The position numbers and the translations under genes are program-made. A stretch of DNA of 64,000 nt from a virus, in the IMG/VR virus record IMGVR_UViG_3300043444_000502, positions 103,600-167,599 of that record. One strand, 5' to 3'. This document shows, in pieces, positions 15,481 to 24,994 of this stretch. The notes beneath the pieces were generated by a model that did not search any database, had not been told where the DNA came from, and was given only the letters and a program-made list of their open reading frames with translations. Every line of letters starts with the position of its first letter. The stretch's first letter is position 1.

Positions 15481-17997
15481 ATGGAATTCTATACTAATAT
15501 ATCTCGTTACGGCAATCAACTCCTTTATCGTGGATACAAGGATGGTCGCCGTATCCAAACAAAAATCCCCTTTTCTCCAACACTTTTTGTCCCAGTAGAA
15601 AAACCTACGGGATGGATAGCTGTCGATGGAAAACATGTTGAACCATACCGTTGCGAAACTATGCGCGACGCAAAAGAATTTATGGAACGTTATAAAGATG
15701 TTTCTAATTTCGAAATCTATGGTAACACTAATTATATTGCACAATTCGTTACTGAAAAATTTCCAGGAATAATTAAATTTGATCCTACAATTGTCAATAT
15801 TACTTCAATCGATATCGAAGTAGCTTCTAATGAAGGTTTCCCAGAACCAGAAGAAGCAAAATATCCAATCATTTCTATCGCAATTAAGAATAATATTGAT
15901 AACACATATTATGTGTGGGGTCTTGGACCTTATGATGTAAGTAAATCTATTATGCAAAATAATAGAGTTGTGTATGTTCAATGCAAAGATGAACAAGAAT
16001 TGTTAGTTCGATTTATAAATCATTGGGGTTCAGCTACACATATTCCAGATATTGTTACAGGTTGGAATATTCGTAATTTTGATATTCCATATATCGTCAA
16101 TCGTTGCGCTCGTATCCTTGATGGTGATACTATTAGAAAATTATCTCCATGGGGTAGAGTCGAAGAAAAACTTGTTACAATGCAAAAGAAACAAGTTCAA
16201 ATGTATGATATCATCGGTATTGCACAACTTGACTGGATGGATTTATTTAAAAAGTTTGGTCACACTTATGGTCCACAAGAAAATTATCGTCTAGATACGA
16301 TTGCTAATACTGTGCTTGGTGAACATAAGCTTGATTATGATGGCACACTACACACATTGTACATGACTGATCATCAGAAGTTTATCGACTATAACATTCG
16401 AGATGTTGATCTTGTTGTTCGTATGGAAGAAAAAGTTGGATTGATCGTTCTATGTTTGACTATGGCTTATAAAGCTGGTGTTAACTATAACGATACATTT
16501 GGTACTACTTCTATTTGGGATACATTAATCTATCGTTATCTTACTCCACAAAATATTGCGGTACCTCCAAATAGAGAATCATTCAAAGAAGCTTATGATG
16601 GTGGTTATGTTAAGGAACCGCAATGTGGTGTGCATGATTGGGTTGCATCATTCGACGTAAACTCTCTGTATCCAAACATCATTGTACAATGGAACATGTC
16701 ACCTGAAACTATCGTTAAAGGTCGTCATGATCATCGTGTAAGTCCTGATTCTATTCTCGAAGGTTATGTACCTGAGAAGACTGAATATGGTGTATGTGGT
16801 TCTGGTCAAATGTTCTCTAATGAGAAACAGGGTTTCATGCCTAAGATTATTGAAGAACTATATGATGAGCGTGTTAAAGTTAAGAAGATGATGCTAGCTT
16901 CTAAACGAGAACTTGAATCATGTGATAAAACAAATAAGCAAGAAGTGTATAGAATTGAACGTGATATTGTTCGTTATGAAAATGAACAAACAGCTATTAA
17001 ACTTTTGCTTAACTCACTTTATGGTGCACTTGGTAATAAGTACTTCCGTTACTTTACGATGGAGATTGCAGAAGGCATCACATTATCTGGCCAATCGATC
17101 ATTCGTTGGGCTGAAAAAGCAGTTAATGATTATCTAAATAAAGCACTAAGAAACCAAAAGTACAAAGACTATGTCATCGCTATTGATACTGATTCTGTTT
17201 ATGTTAATCTTGGTGAGGTTGTTAAGGCGTCGAAATTAACAGACAAAACTAAGATCACTAACTTCCTTGATAAGTTGTGCAGTGAAGCATTAGAATCTGT
17301 ATTGGATAAAGCATTCATTCAGATTACAGAAAATATGAATTGCTTTAAGAAGCGTCTAACTATGAAGCGTGAAGCTATTGCAGATCGTGCCATTTGGACT
17401 GCTAAGAAACGTTATATCTTAAATGTACTAGATAACGAAGGTGTACGATATGCAAAACCGAAGCTTAAGATCATGGGAATCGAGGCGATCAAGTCCTCAA
17501 CACCGGGCACGTGTCGCGAGGCTTTTGAAGAATTGTTTAAAGTGCTCATCTCAGGTACGGAAACTGAAACTCAAACTTTTATTCAATCTTATAGAGAAAA
17601 ATTTGAGTCACTTCCGCCCGAAGATAAAGCGTTCCCGCGCGGGGTTTCACAAGTTAAGGAATACCAATCGCGTGATACGATCTACAAGAAAGGTACGCCG
17701 ATAAATTCACGTGCTGCTATCTTGTATAATCATATGCTTGATAAAAACGGATTGAAGACTTATACACCAATCCGTGGTGGTGACAAGATTAAGTACATTT
17801 ATTTGTATCCAAACAATCCAACAAAAGAAGATGTAATTGGATTTGTAGATATTTTACCACCTGAATTTAAACTAGATAAGTATATCGATAACGATAAACA
17901 ATTTGAAAAGGCTTTTCTTGAACCAGCTAAATTAATTTTAGATGCTATCGGTTGGAAAGCTGAACCAGTTGCAACATTAGAGGACTTTTTTGGATGA
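15481..17997 (+). CDS. 43: DNA polymerase gp43 (family B)
   Basis: 838 aa from the ATG at 15481. The exonuclease domain has DIE at residues 111-113 (exo I), TGWNIRNFDIPY (exo II) and YNIRDVDL (exo III). The polymerase has SFDVNSLYPNI (motif A), a KLLLNSLYGALGNKYFRY helix (motif B) and AIDTDSVYV (motif C). Replicates the phage genome with gp45 and gp44/62. The start lies 6 bases from a -10 box and has no ribosome site. Codon use shifts to GC-rich codons between about 17440 and 17720. Confidence 0.97.
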   Translation: MEFYTNISRYGNQLLYRGYKDGRRIQTKIPFSPTLFVPVEKPTGWIAVDGKHVEPYRCETMRDAKEFMERYKDVSNFEIYGNTNYIAQFVTEKFPGIIKFDPTIVNITSIDIEVASNEGFPEPEEAKYPIISIAIKNNIDNTYYVWGLGPYDVSKSIMQNNRVVYVQCKDEQELLVRFINHWGSATHIPDIVTGWNIRNFDIPYIVNRCARILDGDTIRKLSPWGRVEEKLVTMQKKQVQMYDIIGIAQLDWMDLFKKFGHTYGPQENYRLDTIANTVLGEHKLDYDGTLHTLYMTDHQKFIDYNIRDVDLVVRMEEKVGLIVLCLTMAYKAGVNYNDTFGTTSIWDTLIYRYLTPQNIAVPPNRESFKEAYDGGYVKEPQCGVHDWVASFDVNSLYPNIIVQWNMSPETIVKGRHDHRVSPDSILEGYVPEKTEYGVCGSGQMFSNEKQGFMPKIIEELYDERVKVKKMMLASKRELESCDKTNKQEVYRIERDIVRYENEQTAIKLLLNSLYGALGNKYFRYFTMEIAEGITLSGQSIIRWAEKAVNDYLNKALRNQKYKDYVIAIDTDSVYVNLGEVVKASKLTDKTKITNFLDKLCSEALESVLDKAFIQITENMNCFKKRLTMKREAIADRAIWTAKKRYILNVLDNEGVRYAKPKLKIMGIEAIKSSTPGTCREAFEELFKVLISGTETETQTFIQSYREKFESLPPEDKAFPRGVSQVKEYQSRDTIYKKGTPINSRAAILYNHMLDKNGLKTYTPIRGGDKIKYIYLYPNNPTKEDVIGFVDILPPEFKLDKYIDNDKQFEKAFLEPAKLILDAIGWKAEPVATLEDFFG

Positions 17998-19472
17998 ACA
18001 CTAGAATTAAAAAAATGATTATTGTAGGAGGCGGTACAGCTGGTTTAGTTGCTGCCATTATTCACAAACGCCTAAATCCCACTATTGAGATTCAAGTTTT
18101 AGAATCATCAGAGATTGGAATTATCGGCGTTGGAGAAGGTAGCACAGAACATTGGAATATGTTTATTGACCAATGCAATCTAAGTCGTGCAGAAGTGATG
18201 AAAGAATGTGCTGCTACCATTAAAACTGGCATTAAGTTTGTAAATTGGAATGGCAAAGGTGATGACGACGTGTATTTTCATTCAGTGATTGGACCATATG
18301 ATTCAGTGTTCATCAATGGAGTGTTTTCATATTGGACTAATGCATTAGTTACAGGTAAGTCATCAGTTGAAATGACATCGCCTAGAATTCCTGTAAGTAT
18401 GTTCCAAAAGGGTGATGGTCCAGGAACTAATCAATATCATTTCGATACCTTTAAACTTAATCAATATTTGCATAAAGTAGCAAAGGAACGTGGTGTTATA
18501 TTTACCGATGCAATAGTCAATGAAGTAAAATTAAAAGAAAACGGTTATGTAAAATCTTTAATTGATAATGCTGGAAATGAATACGTAGCAGATTTTTTCA
18601 TCGATGCTAGTGGATTTAATAGAGTTATCATGAATAAACTAGGAGCAAAATGGATTGATTGCAAAAAGTATTTGCCAATGAATCATGCAATTGCTTTCCC
18701 TACAGAATATCAAGAAGATATTGACGCATTTACGACTGCACACGCTAGAAATGCAGGTTGGTCATGGCGTATTCCAACTCAAGAACGATTTGGTAATGGA
18801 TACGTTTTCTGTGATGATTATATCACAAAAGAACAAGCACACGCAGAAATGGAACAAATCTTTGGTAGATCTATTGAAATCGGCCGAGATATTAAATTTG
18901 GTGCAGGTCATGTGGATAGACCGATGATTAATAACTGTACTGCTATTGGTTTAGCTGGCGTTTTCGTTGAACCACTTGAAGCTTCTAGTATTGGTGCAAC
19001 TATTCAACAGTGTTTTGCGTTATCAACATCATTGCAAATGTATGAAGAAGGTAATAAAACATTAGAGAATATTCATAACAAGCAAATGCTTAAAATGTTC
19101 TCAAATATTATTGACTACATTCAAATTCATTATTTTACAAAGCGTGATGATACAGCATTTTGGAAAGATAAACCGTTTGAAATTACAGAATTTAATAAAG
19201 AAACTATTGATACAATGAAACGTTCATTGCCTTCTATTCATTATTTCCAAGATCCATATCTTATGTTTAGACATGTAAATTGGTTTATGACTATGGAAGG
19301 ATTAAAGTTATTTGACATTGAAGAAATTAAGCGTATTCACGCTGAACAACCACCACAGGCTTGGGAAGAAGTGAATACATTTTTTGATAACGCAACTATC
19401 GCATTTAGAGAAGGTGCAAAAAACAAACACCGCGATCAATTGCAAGATATCATGAGCGGTATGTACAATTAA
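17994..19472 (+). CDS. Flavin-dependent tryptophan-halogenase-like enzyme
   Basis: 492 aa. FAD-binding GGGTAGL near residue 12; the conserved Lys is kept (K77 in ATIKTGIKFVNW, aligning with the catalytic lysine of PrnA-type halogenases), and the family WxWxIP motif is present as GWSWRIP near residue 257. Such enzymes use FADH2, O2 and halide to halogenate an aromatic ring. Its ATGA overlap with polymerase means it is made with gp43. The substrate in a phage is unknown, and a free flavin reductase is not visible here. Confidence 0.88.
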   Translation: MNTRIKKMIIVGGGTAGLVAAIIHKRLNPTIEIQVLESSEIGIIGVGEGSTEHWNMFIDQCNLSRAEVMKECAATIKTGIKFVNWNGKGDDDVYFHSVIGPYDSVFINGVFSYWTNALVTGKSSVEMTSPRIPVSMFQKGDGPGTNQYHFDTFKLNQYLHKVAKERGVIFTDAIVNEVKLKENGYVKSLIDNAGNEYVADFFIDASGFNRVIMNKLGAKWIDCKKYLPMNHAIAFPTEYQEDIDAFTTAHARNAGWSWRIPTQERFGNGYVFCDDYITKEQAHAEMEQIFGRSIEIGRDIKFGAGHVDRPMINNCTAIGLAGVFVEPLEASSIGATIQQCFALSTSLQMYEEGNKTLENIHNKQMLKMFSNIIDYIQIHYFTKRDDTAFWKDKPFEITEFNKETIDTMKRSLPSIHYFQDPYLMFRHVNWFMTMEGLKLFDIEEIKRIHAEQPPQAWEEVNTFFDNATIAFREGAKNKHRDQLQDIMSGMYN

Positions 19473-19474
19473 TA

Positions 19475-19504
19475 ATGTACAACAAAGAAAAAATGTGGTA
19501 TAAT
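19475..19504 (+). promoter_or_regulatory. Promoter for the MazG-like/primase-like operon
   Basis: ATGTAC (19475-19480), 18 bases, TATAAT (19499-19504) with TGTGG upstream. Overlaps the region just after the halogenase stop. Confidence 0.8.
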
Positions 19505-19524
19505 ATTATTTTAGGAATTATGAA

Positions 19525-19974
19525 ATGAGTGAATTTATGAACAGTAAATGGGTTGGTGATATTGCAGCAATGCATACAAAATTTGGCGTTAATAAAGTAT
19601 TGCGTCAACTTGATCGTGATAAGCTTGAGGCATTCCTTAAGTTTCGAATTGACTTCTTGCAAGAAGAACTTGACGAGATGCGTAAAGCTGTAGTTGATCG
19701 TCAAACTGGCAAGATTGATGCAACTACTGCAGCAGATGATACAGTCGATGCATTGATTGATCTTTGTGTTGTTGCTATTGGTACATTGAATGCTTTCGAC
19801 GTAAATGCAGATGAAGCATGGAATCGCGTACATCGTGCAAATATGACTAAGGAAGTTGGTATCAAAGAATCTCGACCAAATCCGCTTGGTCTTCCAGATC
19901 TAATTAAACCTGAAGGTTGGACAGCACCAACTCATGCTGATAACATAGGTATGTTGAACAAAGTATTTGAGTAA
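19525..19974 (+). CDS. MazG-like nucleotide pyrophosphohydrolase
   Basis: 149 aa all-alpha NTP pyrophosphohydrolase: RIDFLQEELDEM (about residues 42-53) supplies the EExxE-type metal ligands and ADDTVDALIDL (about 70-80) the second acidic helix. This fold hydrolyses (d)NTPs to monophosphates. In phages it may trim specific dNTPs or lower host alarmones. The stop overlaps the next start by one base. Confidence 0.7.
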   Translation: MSEFMNSKWVGDIAAMHTKFGVNKVLRQLDRDKLEAFLKFRIDFLQEELDEMRKAVVDRQTGKIDATTAADDTVDALIDLCVVAIGTLNAFDVNADEAWNRVHRANMTKEVGIKESRPNPLGLPDLIKPEGWTAPTHADNIGMLNKVFE

Positions 19975-20318
19975 TGGCAATCTCAACACCTATCGGTCAG
20001 ATTAGGTACAACCCAAATACTCTATTTCAAGAGATTTGGGATGGAAAAACTTGGGTAGAAGTGGATGATACAGGCTTTACACAAATGCCTATTCATACCA
20101 TTTCTGCTAATACTATATCTACAACCGCAGCTTCTAATATTGTTAATACTAATTTGACTGACAACGCTAAAGAAGATTTATATCAATTTTTAAAATCAAA
20201 TCTAAGAGTTGGCGAATACTTAGATGAAAATGGTAAAATTGAATATGTTCAATTAGAACTGCGAGAAGGCGAAGGTTGCACTTGGGAAACAATTCAACGT
20301 GTAAGAATTAAACAATGA
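19974..20318 (+). CDS. Hypothetical protein
   Basis: 114 aa. The N-terminus (TPIGQIRYNPNTLFQEIWDGKTWVEV) looks like a small beta module seen near the ends of phage structural or replication proteins; the centre is Thr/Ser/Asn-rich, then an acidic helix. No enzyme motif. Overlaps both neighbours by a few bases. Confidence 0.5.
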   Translation: MAISTPIGQIRYNPNTLFQEIWDGKTWVEVDDTGFTQMPIHTISANTISTTAASNIVNTNLTDNAKEDLYQFLKSNLRVGEYLDENGKIEYVQLELREGEGCTWETIQRVRIKQ

Positions 20319-21304
20319 AATATTCTTTGACAGCGTTTGAGTCTATTTTTGATAATAAGACTCATCGGCAAATACATCATGAAACTTGGGAAGCATTCGA
20401 AGCTATGCTTTATAAGATGGCTTCTATTCCTGGATATAAATTAAAAAAGGGCGAACGTCGTGCACCGAAAGGTCTAAAGGCTTCGCCTTTAATTACTCCT
20501 GCAGTTTATGCAGAAAATAAAACACGAGCTAATGATAACGTAATTGAATGGGCTGGTTGGGCTGCTATTGACGTAGATGATCATAAGTTCGAAGGAAATT
20601 TAAAGGACGAACTTCATGCTAAGTATGGCAATTATTATTACGTTTGTTATTCTACTAGCTCTAGTACGAGCGATCATCCTAAGTTTCGGCTTGTCTTCCC
20701 ACTTACGAATGGTGTTAGACAGTCATCGATCAAGCATTTCTGGTATGCACTCAACCGGGAATTCGATGGCATCGGAGATCAACAGACTAAGGACTTATCT
20801 AGAATGTACTATGTCCCTGCGACATATCCTAATGCTAATAACTTCATTTTCACTAATGTTGGTAGTTTTATTAATCCAAATGATTTGATGAATAAACATC
20901 CATTTGTTGTAACGCAATCAAACGTTGCAACATTTATGGATAGACTTCCGCCAGAAGTGCAAAAGAAAGTTACTGCACATCGTGAAGAACTTTTAAAATC
21001 ACTTGCTAATTATGATTTTGAATGGTCATCATATCAAGATTGTCCATTTGTTAATAAAAAATTAGTCAGTGATTATGCATCAATTGCACATGCAGATGGT
21101 TCTGGTCGTTATGCTATGATTTATAAGATCATGTCATCTATTGCATGCAATGCAATAAAGAAAAAATATCCAATTACTGCTGCACAAATTGCAGAATTAA
21201 TTAGACAACTTGATAGAGATACATCTCGTAGATACCAAAAACGTCCTCTTCAAACAGAAGCAGAACGTGCATTAGAATATGCATATAAAACAGTTGAAAT
21301 CTAG
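20315..21304 (+). CDS. Primase-like (AEP fold) protein
   Basis: 329 aa. WAAIDVDDHKF (about residues 75-85) and YVCYSTSSSTSDHPKFRLVFPL (about 109-130), then DLSRMYYVPATY, match the acidic pair, the S-x-H-type motif and the R-containing strand of archaeo-eukaryotic primase-like replication proteins encoded by plasmids and phages. The C-terminal 130 residues are helical. It may prime DNA or RNA synthesis; the standard T4 primase gp61 was not seen in this window. Ends exactly at the next promoter. Confidence 0.55.
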   Translation: MKYSLTAFESIFDNKTHRQIHHETWEAFEAMLYKMASIPGYKLKKGERRAPKGLKASPLITPAVYAENKTRANDNVIEWAGWAAIDVDDHKFEGNLKDELHAKYGNYYYVCYSTSSSTSDHPKFRLVFPLTNGVRQSSIKHFWYALNREFDGIGDQQTKDLSRMYYVPATYPNANNFIFTNVGSFINPNDLMNKHPFVVTQSNVATFMDRLPPEVQKKVTAHREELLKSLANYDFEWSSYQDCPFVNKKLVSDYASIAHADGSGRYAMIYKIMSSIACNAIKKKYPITAAQIAELIRQLDRDTSRRYQKRPLQTEAERALEYAYKTVEI

Positions 21305-21333
21305 TGTACAGCAAGAAATAAATGTGGTATAAT
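21304..21333 (+). promoter_or_regulatory. Promoter for the base-modification operon
   Basis: GTGTAC (21304-21309), 18 bases, TATAAT (21328-21333) with TGTGG upstream. The next promoter is at 26893, so seven genes appear to share this one. Confidence 0.8.
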
Positions 21334-21358
21334 ATTATTATACAATTAAGGAAATAAC

Positions 21359-21733
21359 ATGCAAAAACAATATTCACGTCCATCAGCAAATATTTTGCTA
21401 GAAGCAGCCGAAATTCAAGAGAAAAAGGGTCAAGATTATAATAATGCCGTATCAAGTGTTGAACAAGCAGACTATTACCCGCGCGGTGTAACTTCTATTC
21501 TTGATATCATTAACGCAAAATATCTTCGTATGGTATCTGTACTTGAGACTATGCAAGCTGGTGGAAAGGTTAACTTCGAATCAGTCGAAGATTCAGCACT
21601 CGACATGATCAATTATGCGTCATTTGTAGTAGCTTATATGCGTGGTCAAGTACCCGGTCAAAAACCTGGTTATGATATCTTTAATCGTAAATCTGACGGC
21701 AATCCTGCATTACTTCCATCTTCTAAGGAATAA
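21359..21733 (+). CDS. DUF1599 / nucleotide-modification-associated protein
   Basis: 124 aa. KGQDYNNAVSSVEQADYYPRG (about residues 24-44), then DIINAKYLRM and NFESVEDSALDMINYASFVVAYMRG, are the hallmarks of the DUF1599 (Nmad1) family. Its members sit beside base-modification genes in phages and bacteria. It stands directly before a thymidylate-synthase-family enzyme, as expected for that association. Biochemical activity is unknown; it may be a nucleotide-binding helper. Confidence 0.75.
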   Translation: MQKQYSRPSANILLEAAEIQEKKGQDYNNAVSSVEQADYYPRGVTSILDIINAKYLRMVSVLETMQAGGKVNFESVEDSALDMINYASFVVAYMRGQVPGQKPGYDIFNRKSDGNPALLPSSKE

Positions 21734-21734
21734 T

Positions 21735-22442
21735 ATGATTCGTAATTACGTATATGATATTCAACAAGAATTTGCACGTAAACTTGTTGAACAAGAATTT
21801 GTCACTGATAAAGGTGGTGCAAAAACAATTGAAATTATTAATGCATCTTTTATTGCTGATGAGAAATCTATTTTTGGCGAAGTTAATGAAGACTATGTAA
21901 AACGTGAACTTGAATGGTATCGTTCAATGTCATTAAATGTTAACGACATTCCAGGTGGTACACCTGCAATTTGGAAACAAGTTGCTGATAAAAATGGCAT
22001 CATTAATTCGAATTATGGTTGGTGCATTTATTCTGAAGAGAATCATCATCAGTTTACAAAAGTTGTTGATGAATTAGTTAAGTCACCATTGTCACGTCGT
22101 GCTACAATGATTTACATTCGTCCAACAATGCATGAAGATTATAAGGCGAATGGTATGTCAGACTTCATGTGTACTTACTCAACTCAATATTATATCCGTG
22201 ATGGTCAACTTCATGCTTCAGTTTTTATGAGATCTAACGATGCAGTTTATGGATACAAAAATGATTATGCATGGCAACGATACGTACAAAAAGAAGTGCT
22301 TCAAGCAATCAACGGTAAGTGTAATACTGTATATGCTCTTGGTGATCTTCACTGGAATGCTGGTAGTCTTCATGTCTATGAGCGGCACTTTGAACTAGTT
22401 GATAAATGGGCTATTAATGATGGAGACTTCATTGTCAGATAA
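21735..22442 (+). CDS. 42: Thymidylate-synthase-family enzyme, predicted dCMP hydroxymethylase
   Basis: 235 aa. Active-site residues line up with E. coli ThyA, even by number: C146 (in MCTYSTQYY), R166-S167-x-D169 (RSND) and the DLHW pair that matches DTHL. At position 177, where dTMP synthases have Asn, this protein has Asp (GYKNDYA). An Asp there marks dCMP hydroxymethylase in T4. The product would be 5-hydroxymethyl-dCMP. The phage also has ThyX (30080) for dTMP, so a second plain thymidylate synthase would be redundant. Start chosen 1 base after the previous stop. Confidence 0.75.
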   Translation: MIRNYVYDIQQEFARKLVEQEFVTDKGGAKTIEIINASFIADEKSIFGEVNEDYVKRELEWYRSMSLNVNDIPGGTPAIWKQVADKNGIINSNYGWCIYSEENHHQFTKVVDELVKSPLSRRATMIYIRPTMHEDYKANGMSDFMCTYSTQYYIRDGQLHASVFMRSNDAVYGYKNDYAWQRYVQKEVLQAINGKCNTVYALGDLHWNAGSLHVYERHFELVDKWAINDGDFIVR

Positions 22443-22878
22443 TAAATGGAATGATCGTTATATGGCTATGGCCAAAGAAGTTTCTCTTTGGTCTAAAGAT
22501 CCTAATACTAAAGTTGGTGCAGTTGCAGTTGGAGAGAAAGGACAGATTCTATCTCAAGGATATAATGGTTTTCCCCGCGGAATTTTGGATTCTCCTCAAC
22601 GCTTAAATGATAGAGAAACTAAATATCGTTTTGTAGTTCATGCAGAAATGAACGTAATTTACAATGCTACATATTCAGGAGTTTCTCTTGATAATGCAAA
22701 ATTATTTGTTTATGGATTACCTGTTTGTAGCGAATGCGCTAAAGGTATTATTCAAGTAGGTATTAAAGAAGTATATGTTGCAAAAGAATGCATTGATTTG
22801 AGACCACATTGGTTTGAATCATTTCAAAAAACTATGGATATGTTTGAAGAAGTTGGAATTAAAGTGTTTGCCGTATGA
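22420..22878 (+). CDS. cd: dCMP deaminase
   Basis: 152 aa from the ATG at 22420; upstream in-frame ATGs at 22399 and 22417 lie deeper in the previous gene. The zinc motifs are VHAEMN (about residues 75-80) and PVCSEC (about 102-107), with a DPNTKVGAV start typical of the family. It converts dCMP to dUMP and so competes for dCMP with the hydroxymethylase encoded just upstream. Confidence 0.92.
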   Translation: METSLSDNKWNDRYMAMAKEVSLWSKDPNTKVGAVAVGEKGQILSQGYNGFPRGILDSPQRLNDRETKYRFVVHAEMNVIYNATYSGVSLDNAKLFVYGLPVCSECAKGIIQVGIKEVYVAKECIDLRPHWFESFQKTMDMFEEVGIKVFAV

Positions 22879-24026
22879 CAATTGAAACCACTAAATATTA
22901 TGATGAGTACTTGAGATACTTTGCTCTTGCTACTAAACAGCAAGAGCTTTGTAACTTTGGAACTACGTTACATACTGAATCAAATATAGATGATGATCTT
23001 ATGCATCATGTAGAATTATATGATGTAGTTGAACGTAAGTATGCCGGTTTCTCACAAATCGTTAATGATGCATTTTATGGATGGACAGATAAACATCCGT
23101 ATTGGGACAAGATGCAATCAGGTCATATCACACTTCAACGTGAAGTAGTAGCAAAAGATTGGACAGGTAAACATGCAGACTTTAAACTCGCTGAATGGTT
23201 GTATATCTTTATTCTGCATAGAGTTTGTGGTTCCGCGATTAATTATGCTACTAAGCCAAGCGGTTATTACAATACGTTACTCTTCAACTTGCACAAAGCC
23301 AAGACGATTGAAGGAATGGTTGAGATCGTAAACAAACATCCTAAACCATTCTACACTTCAGTTGGTTATCAGTTCCCATCATTCCCTAAACCACCAGCTG
23401 ACTCTTCATATAAGCGTAGTGGCGATTACTACTTAAGCGAATATGCACCACGTTTAGCTAGAGAGATGGCTGAATGGTTAGAAAAAGGCGGTAAGCGAGA
23501 TCTTCGCGAAATTGGTAGTTTCATGTTAGATTGGAATGAAAAGAATGGATTACGAAAGTATCATTTCCAATATGCAGCTGTTGTTGCAGACGTTGCTGAT
23601 TGGTATCCGCAGTATGTTAATAGAGAATCACACTTCTATTATGGTACAAACGCTCGTGAATGTATTTCTTACTTAGCAAAACCAACAAAGAAAATGAAGG
23701 AAGATGAGTTCTTAGATGCAGTAATGACTAAGATCTATGAAGATACAGGCGCAGTACCATATAATGCTGAGGACGTATGTTGTGACTTTATTCGTTGGGT
23801 AGAAAACTATATTCGACCAGGCGCAGATTATAATCACTTAGACTTTGATTCTGTATGGTCATCATGTACGATTAAAGACCATCCATTTGGTAGACAAGAG
23901 AATATGTTGAAGCTTGGATTGGTAAAGACATTTAATAATATTACTGCTCATCCATCAGATGATACAATTATTAAAGCAGCTGGTTTAACAGTAGAACAAT
24001 ATAAAGAAAAATGCAAAACGATTTGA
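22875..24026 (+). CDS. Unrecognised enzyme of the base-modification operon (A)
   Basis: 383 aa, mostly alpha-helical, rich in Trp, Tyr and His. Notable stretches are HRVCGSAINYATKPSGYYN (about residues 117-135) and VCCDFIRWVENYIRPG near 310. Length, helix content and place resemble the large helical DNA-acting families of phage thymine-hypermodification loci (amino-acid:DNA transferase, alpha-glutamyl/putrescinyl-thymine pyrophosphorylase), but no diagnostic motif was found, so this is only a neighbourhood guess. Coupled by ATGA to dCMP deaminase. Confidence 0.45.
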   Translation: MTIETTKYYDEYLRYFALATKQQELCNFGTTLHTESNIDDDLMHHVELYDVVERKYAGFSQIVNDAFYGWTDKHPYWDKMQSGHITLQREVVAKDWTGKHADFKLAEWLYIFILHRVCGSAINYATKPSGYYNTLLFNLHKAKTIEGMVEIVNKHPKPFYTSVGYQFPSFPKPPADSSYKRSGDYYLSEYAPRLAREMAEWLEKGGKRDLREIGSFMLDWNEKNGLRKYHFQYAAVVADVADWYPQYVNRESHFYYGTNARECISYLAKPTKKMKEDEFLDAVMTKIYEDTGAVPYNAEDVCCDFIRWVENYIRPGADYNHLDFDSVWSSCTIKDHPFGRQENMLKLGLVKTFNNITAHPSDDTIIKAAGLTVEQYKEKCKTI

Positions 24027-24994
24027 TGGAATTTATCAGTGAACCATATGTGAACATCACATATGAAGGCACATCTCCAGTTACCTTAAAAAACGGTAAA
24101 CCAACTGAAAGTTGGATGAAAGACTGGACACAAGAACAACGATTCGAAAAGTTCTTTGAGTGGTGCCATGCATTTGATAAACGCGAAGATAAATTATTGC
24201 GAGAAGACTATCAAATCTTCTCGCATCGTCTACATTGGCATGAACATCCATTTGTAGATGTTATGAAGCCAATCACAGATAATAAACTGCGTTTATTCTA
24301 TACGTTAGTATTCTCATTTAGTAATGAACATTGGGGTACGCTCATGTCATTAATGAATGATGGTATTATAACGACACGCGAACGTTTTAAAACTCAACGA
24401 CACGCTAGAAATGATCTATTTCAAATCTATTATCCAAAAGGTACGAACGTAAAAGAATGGTTAATCGATGGTCCTATGAAAGCGGCTGAAGACATTCATA
24501 CGATCTTAGATGAACCTAAAAAGATGGGTCGTCCATTTACGATGATGGAGTTTGCTAAACGTTTAGAAGCATACTTCAAAGAACATCAGGGTTTTAGAAG
24601 TCCATTATATCCATGTAAGAACACTGCTCGTTACATGGCATTTGCATATCCGCACTTAGTTGATCCTGAGTCTGTATTGTTTGGTGGTACAGGTCACTTC
24701 GATGGTATGCAACAGATCTTTGGCGGACAGAACTTAAATGGTAAAGTTAAGTATCACATTGGTCCAAAAGGAGAATTCATCGCTGATAATAAACAAGGTG
24801 AATTGTGGATAGAACAGATGCATACGTTATGTAATGATCCACGTAATCCAATGAAAGAACAAAAGATGTTAAACGTAGAAGATAAGACTTGCTTCTTCTA
24901 TAAACATATAGCTATTAGTCATGGTGTTAAATCACCAACTAAACGTATCCCATATACATGGATTTTCCCACAAGAATTTAGTCTTAAAAAATGA
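24011..24994 (+). CDS. Unrecognised enzyme of the base-modification operon (B)
   Basis: 327 aa (an ATG at 24026 that overlaps the previous stop is an alternative start). Helical and aromatic-rich like the protein before it. Distinctive parts are HRLHWHEHPFVDV (about residues 72-84), FRSPLYPCKNTARYMAFAYPHLVDPE (about 196-220) and GGTGHFDGMQQIFGG. Possibly partner or paralogue of protein A; candidate transferase or pyrophosphorylase acting on hydroxymethylated bases. Function not established. Coupled to the SGNH-like gene by ATGA. Confidence 0.45.
   Translation: MQNDLMEFISEPYVNITYEGTSPVTLKNGKPTESWMKDWTQEQRFEKFFEWCHAFDKREDKLLREDYQIFSHRLHWHEHPFVDVMKPITDNKLRLFYTLVFSFSNEHWGTLMSLMNDGIITTRERFKTQRHARNDLFQIYYPKGTNVKEWLIDGPMKAAEDIHTILDEPKKMGRPFTMMEFAKRLEAYFKEHQGFRSPLYPCKNTARYMAFAYPHLVDPESVLFGGTGHFDGMQQIFGGQNLNGKVKYHIGPKGEFIADNKQGELWIEQMHTLCNDPRNPMKEQKMLNVEDKTCFFYKHIAISHGVKSPTKRIPYTWIFPQEFSLKK

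Noticed and set aside
19450-19833. - strand open frame opposite the MazG-like gene
   Set aside because: Shadow of a clear + strand gene; no promoter or ribosome site. All other - strand frames were rejected for the same reason.
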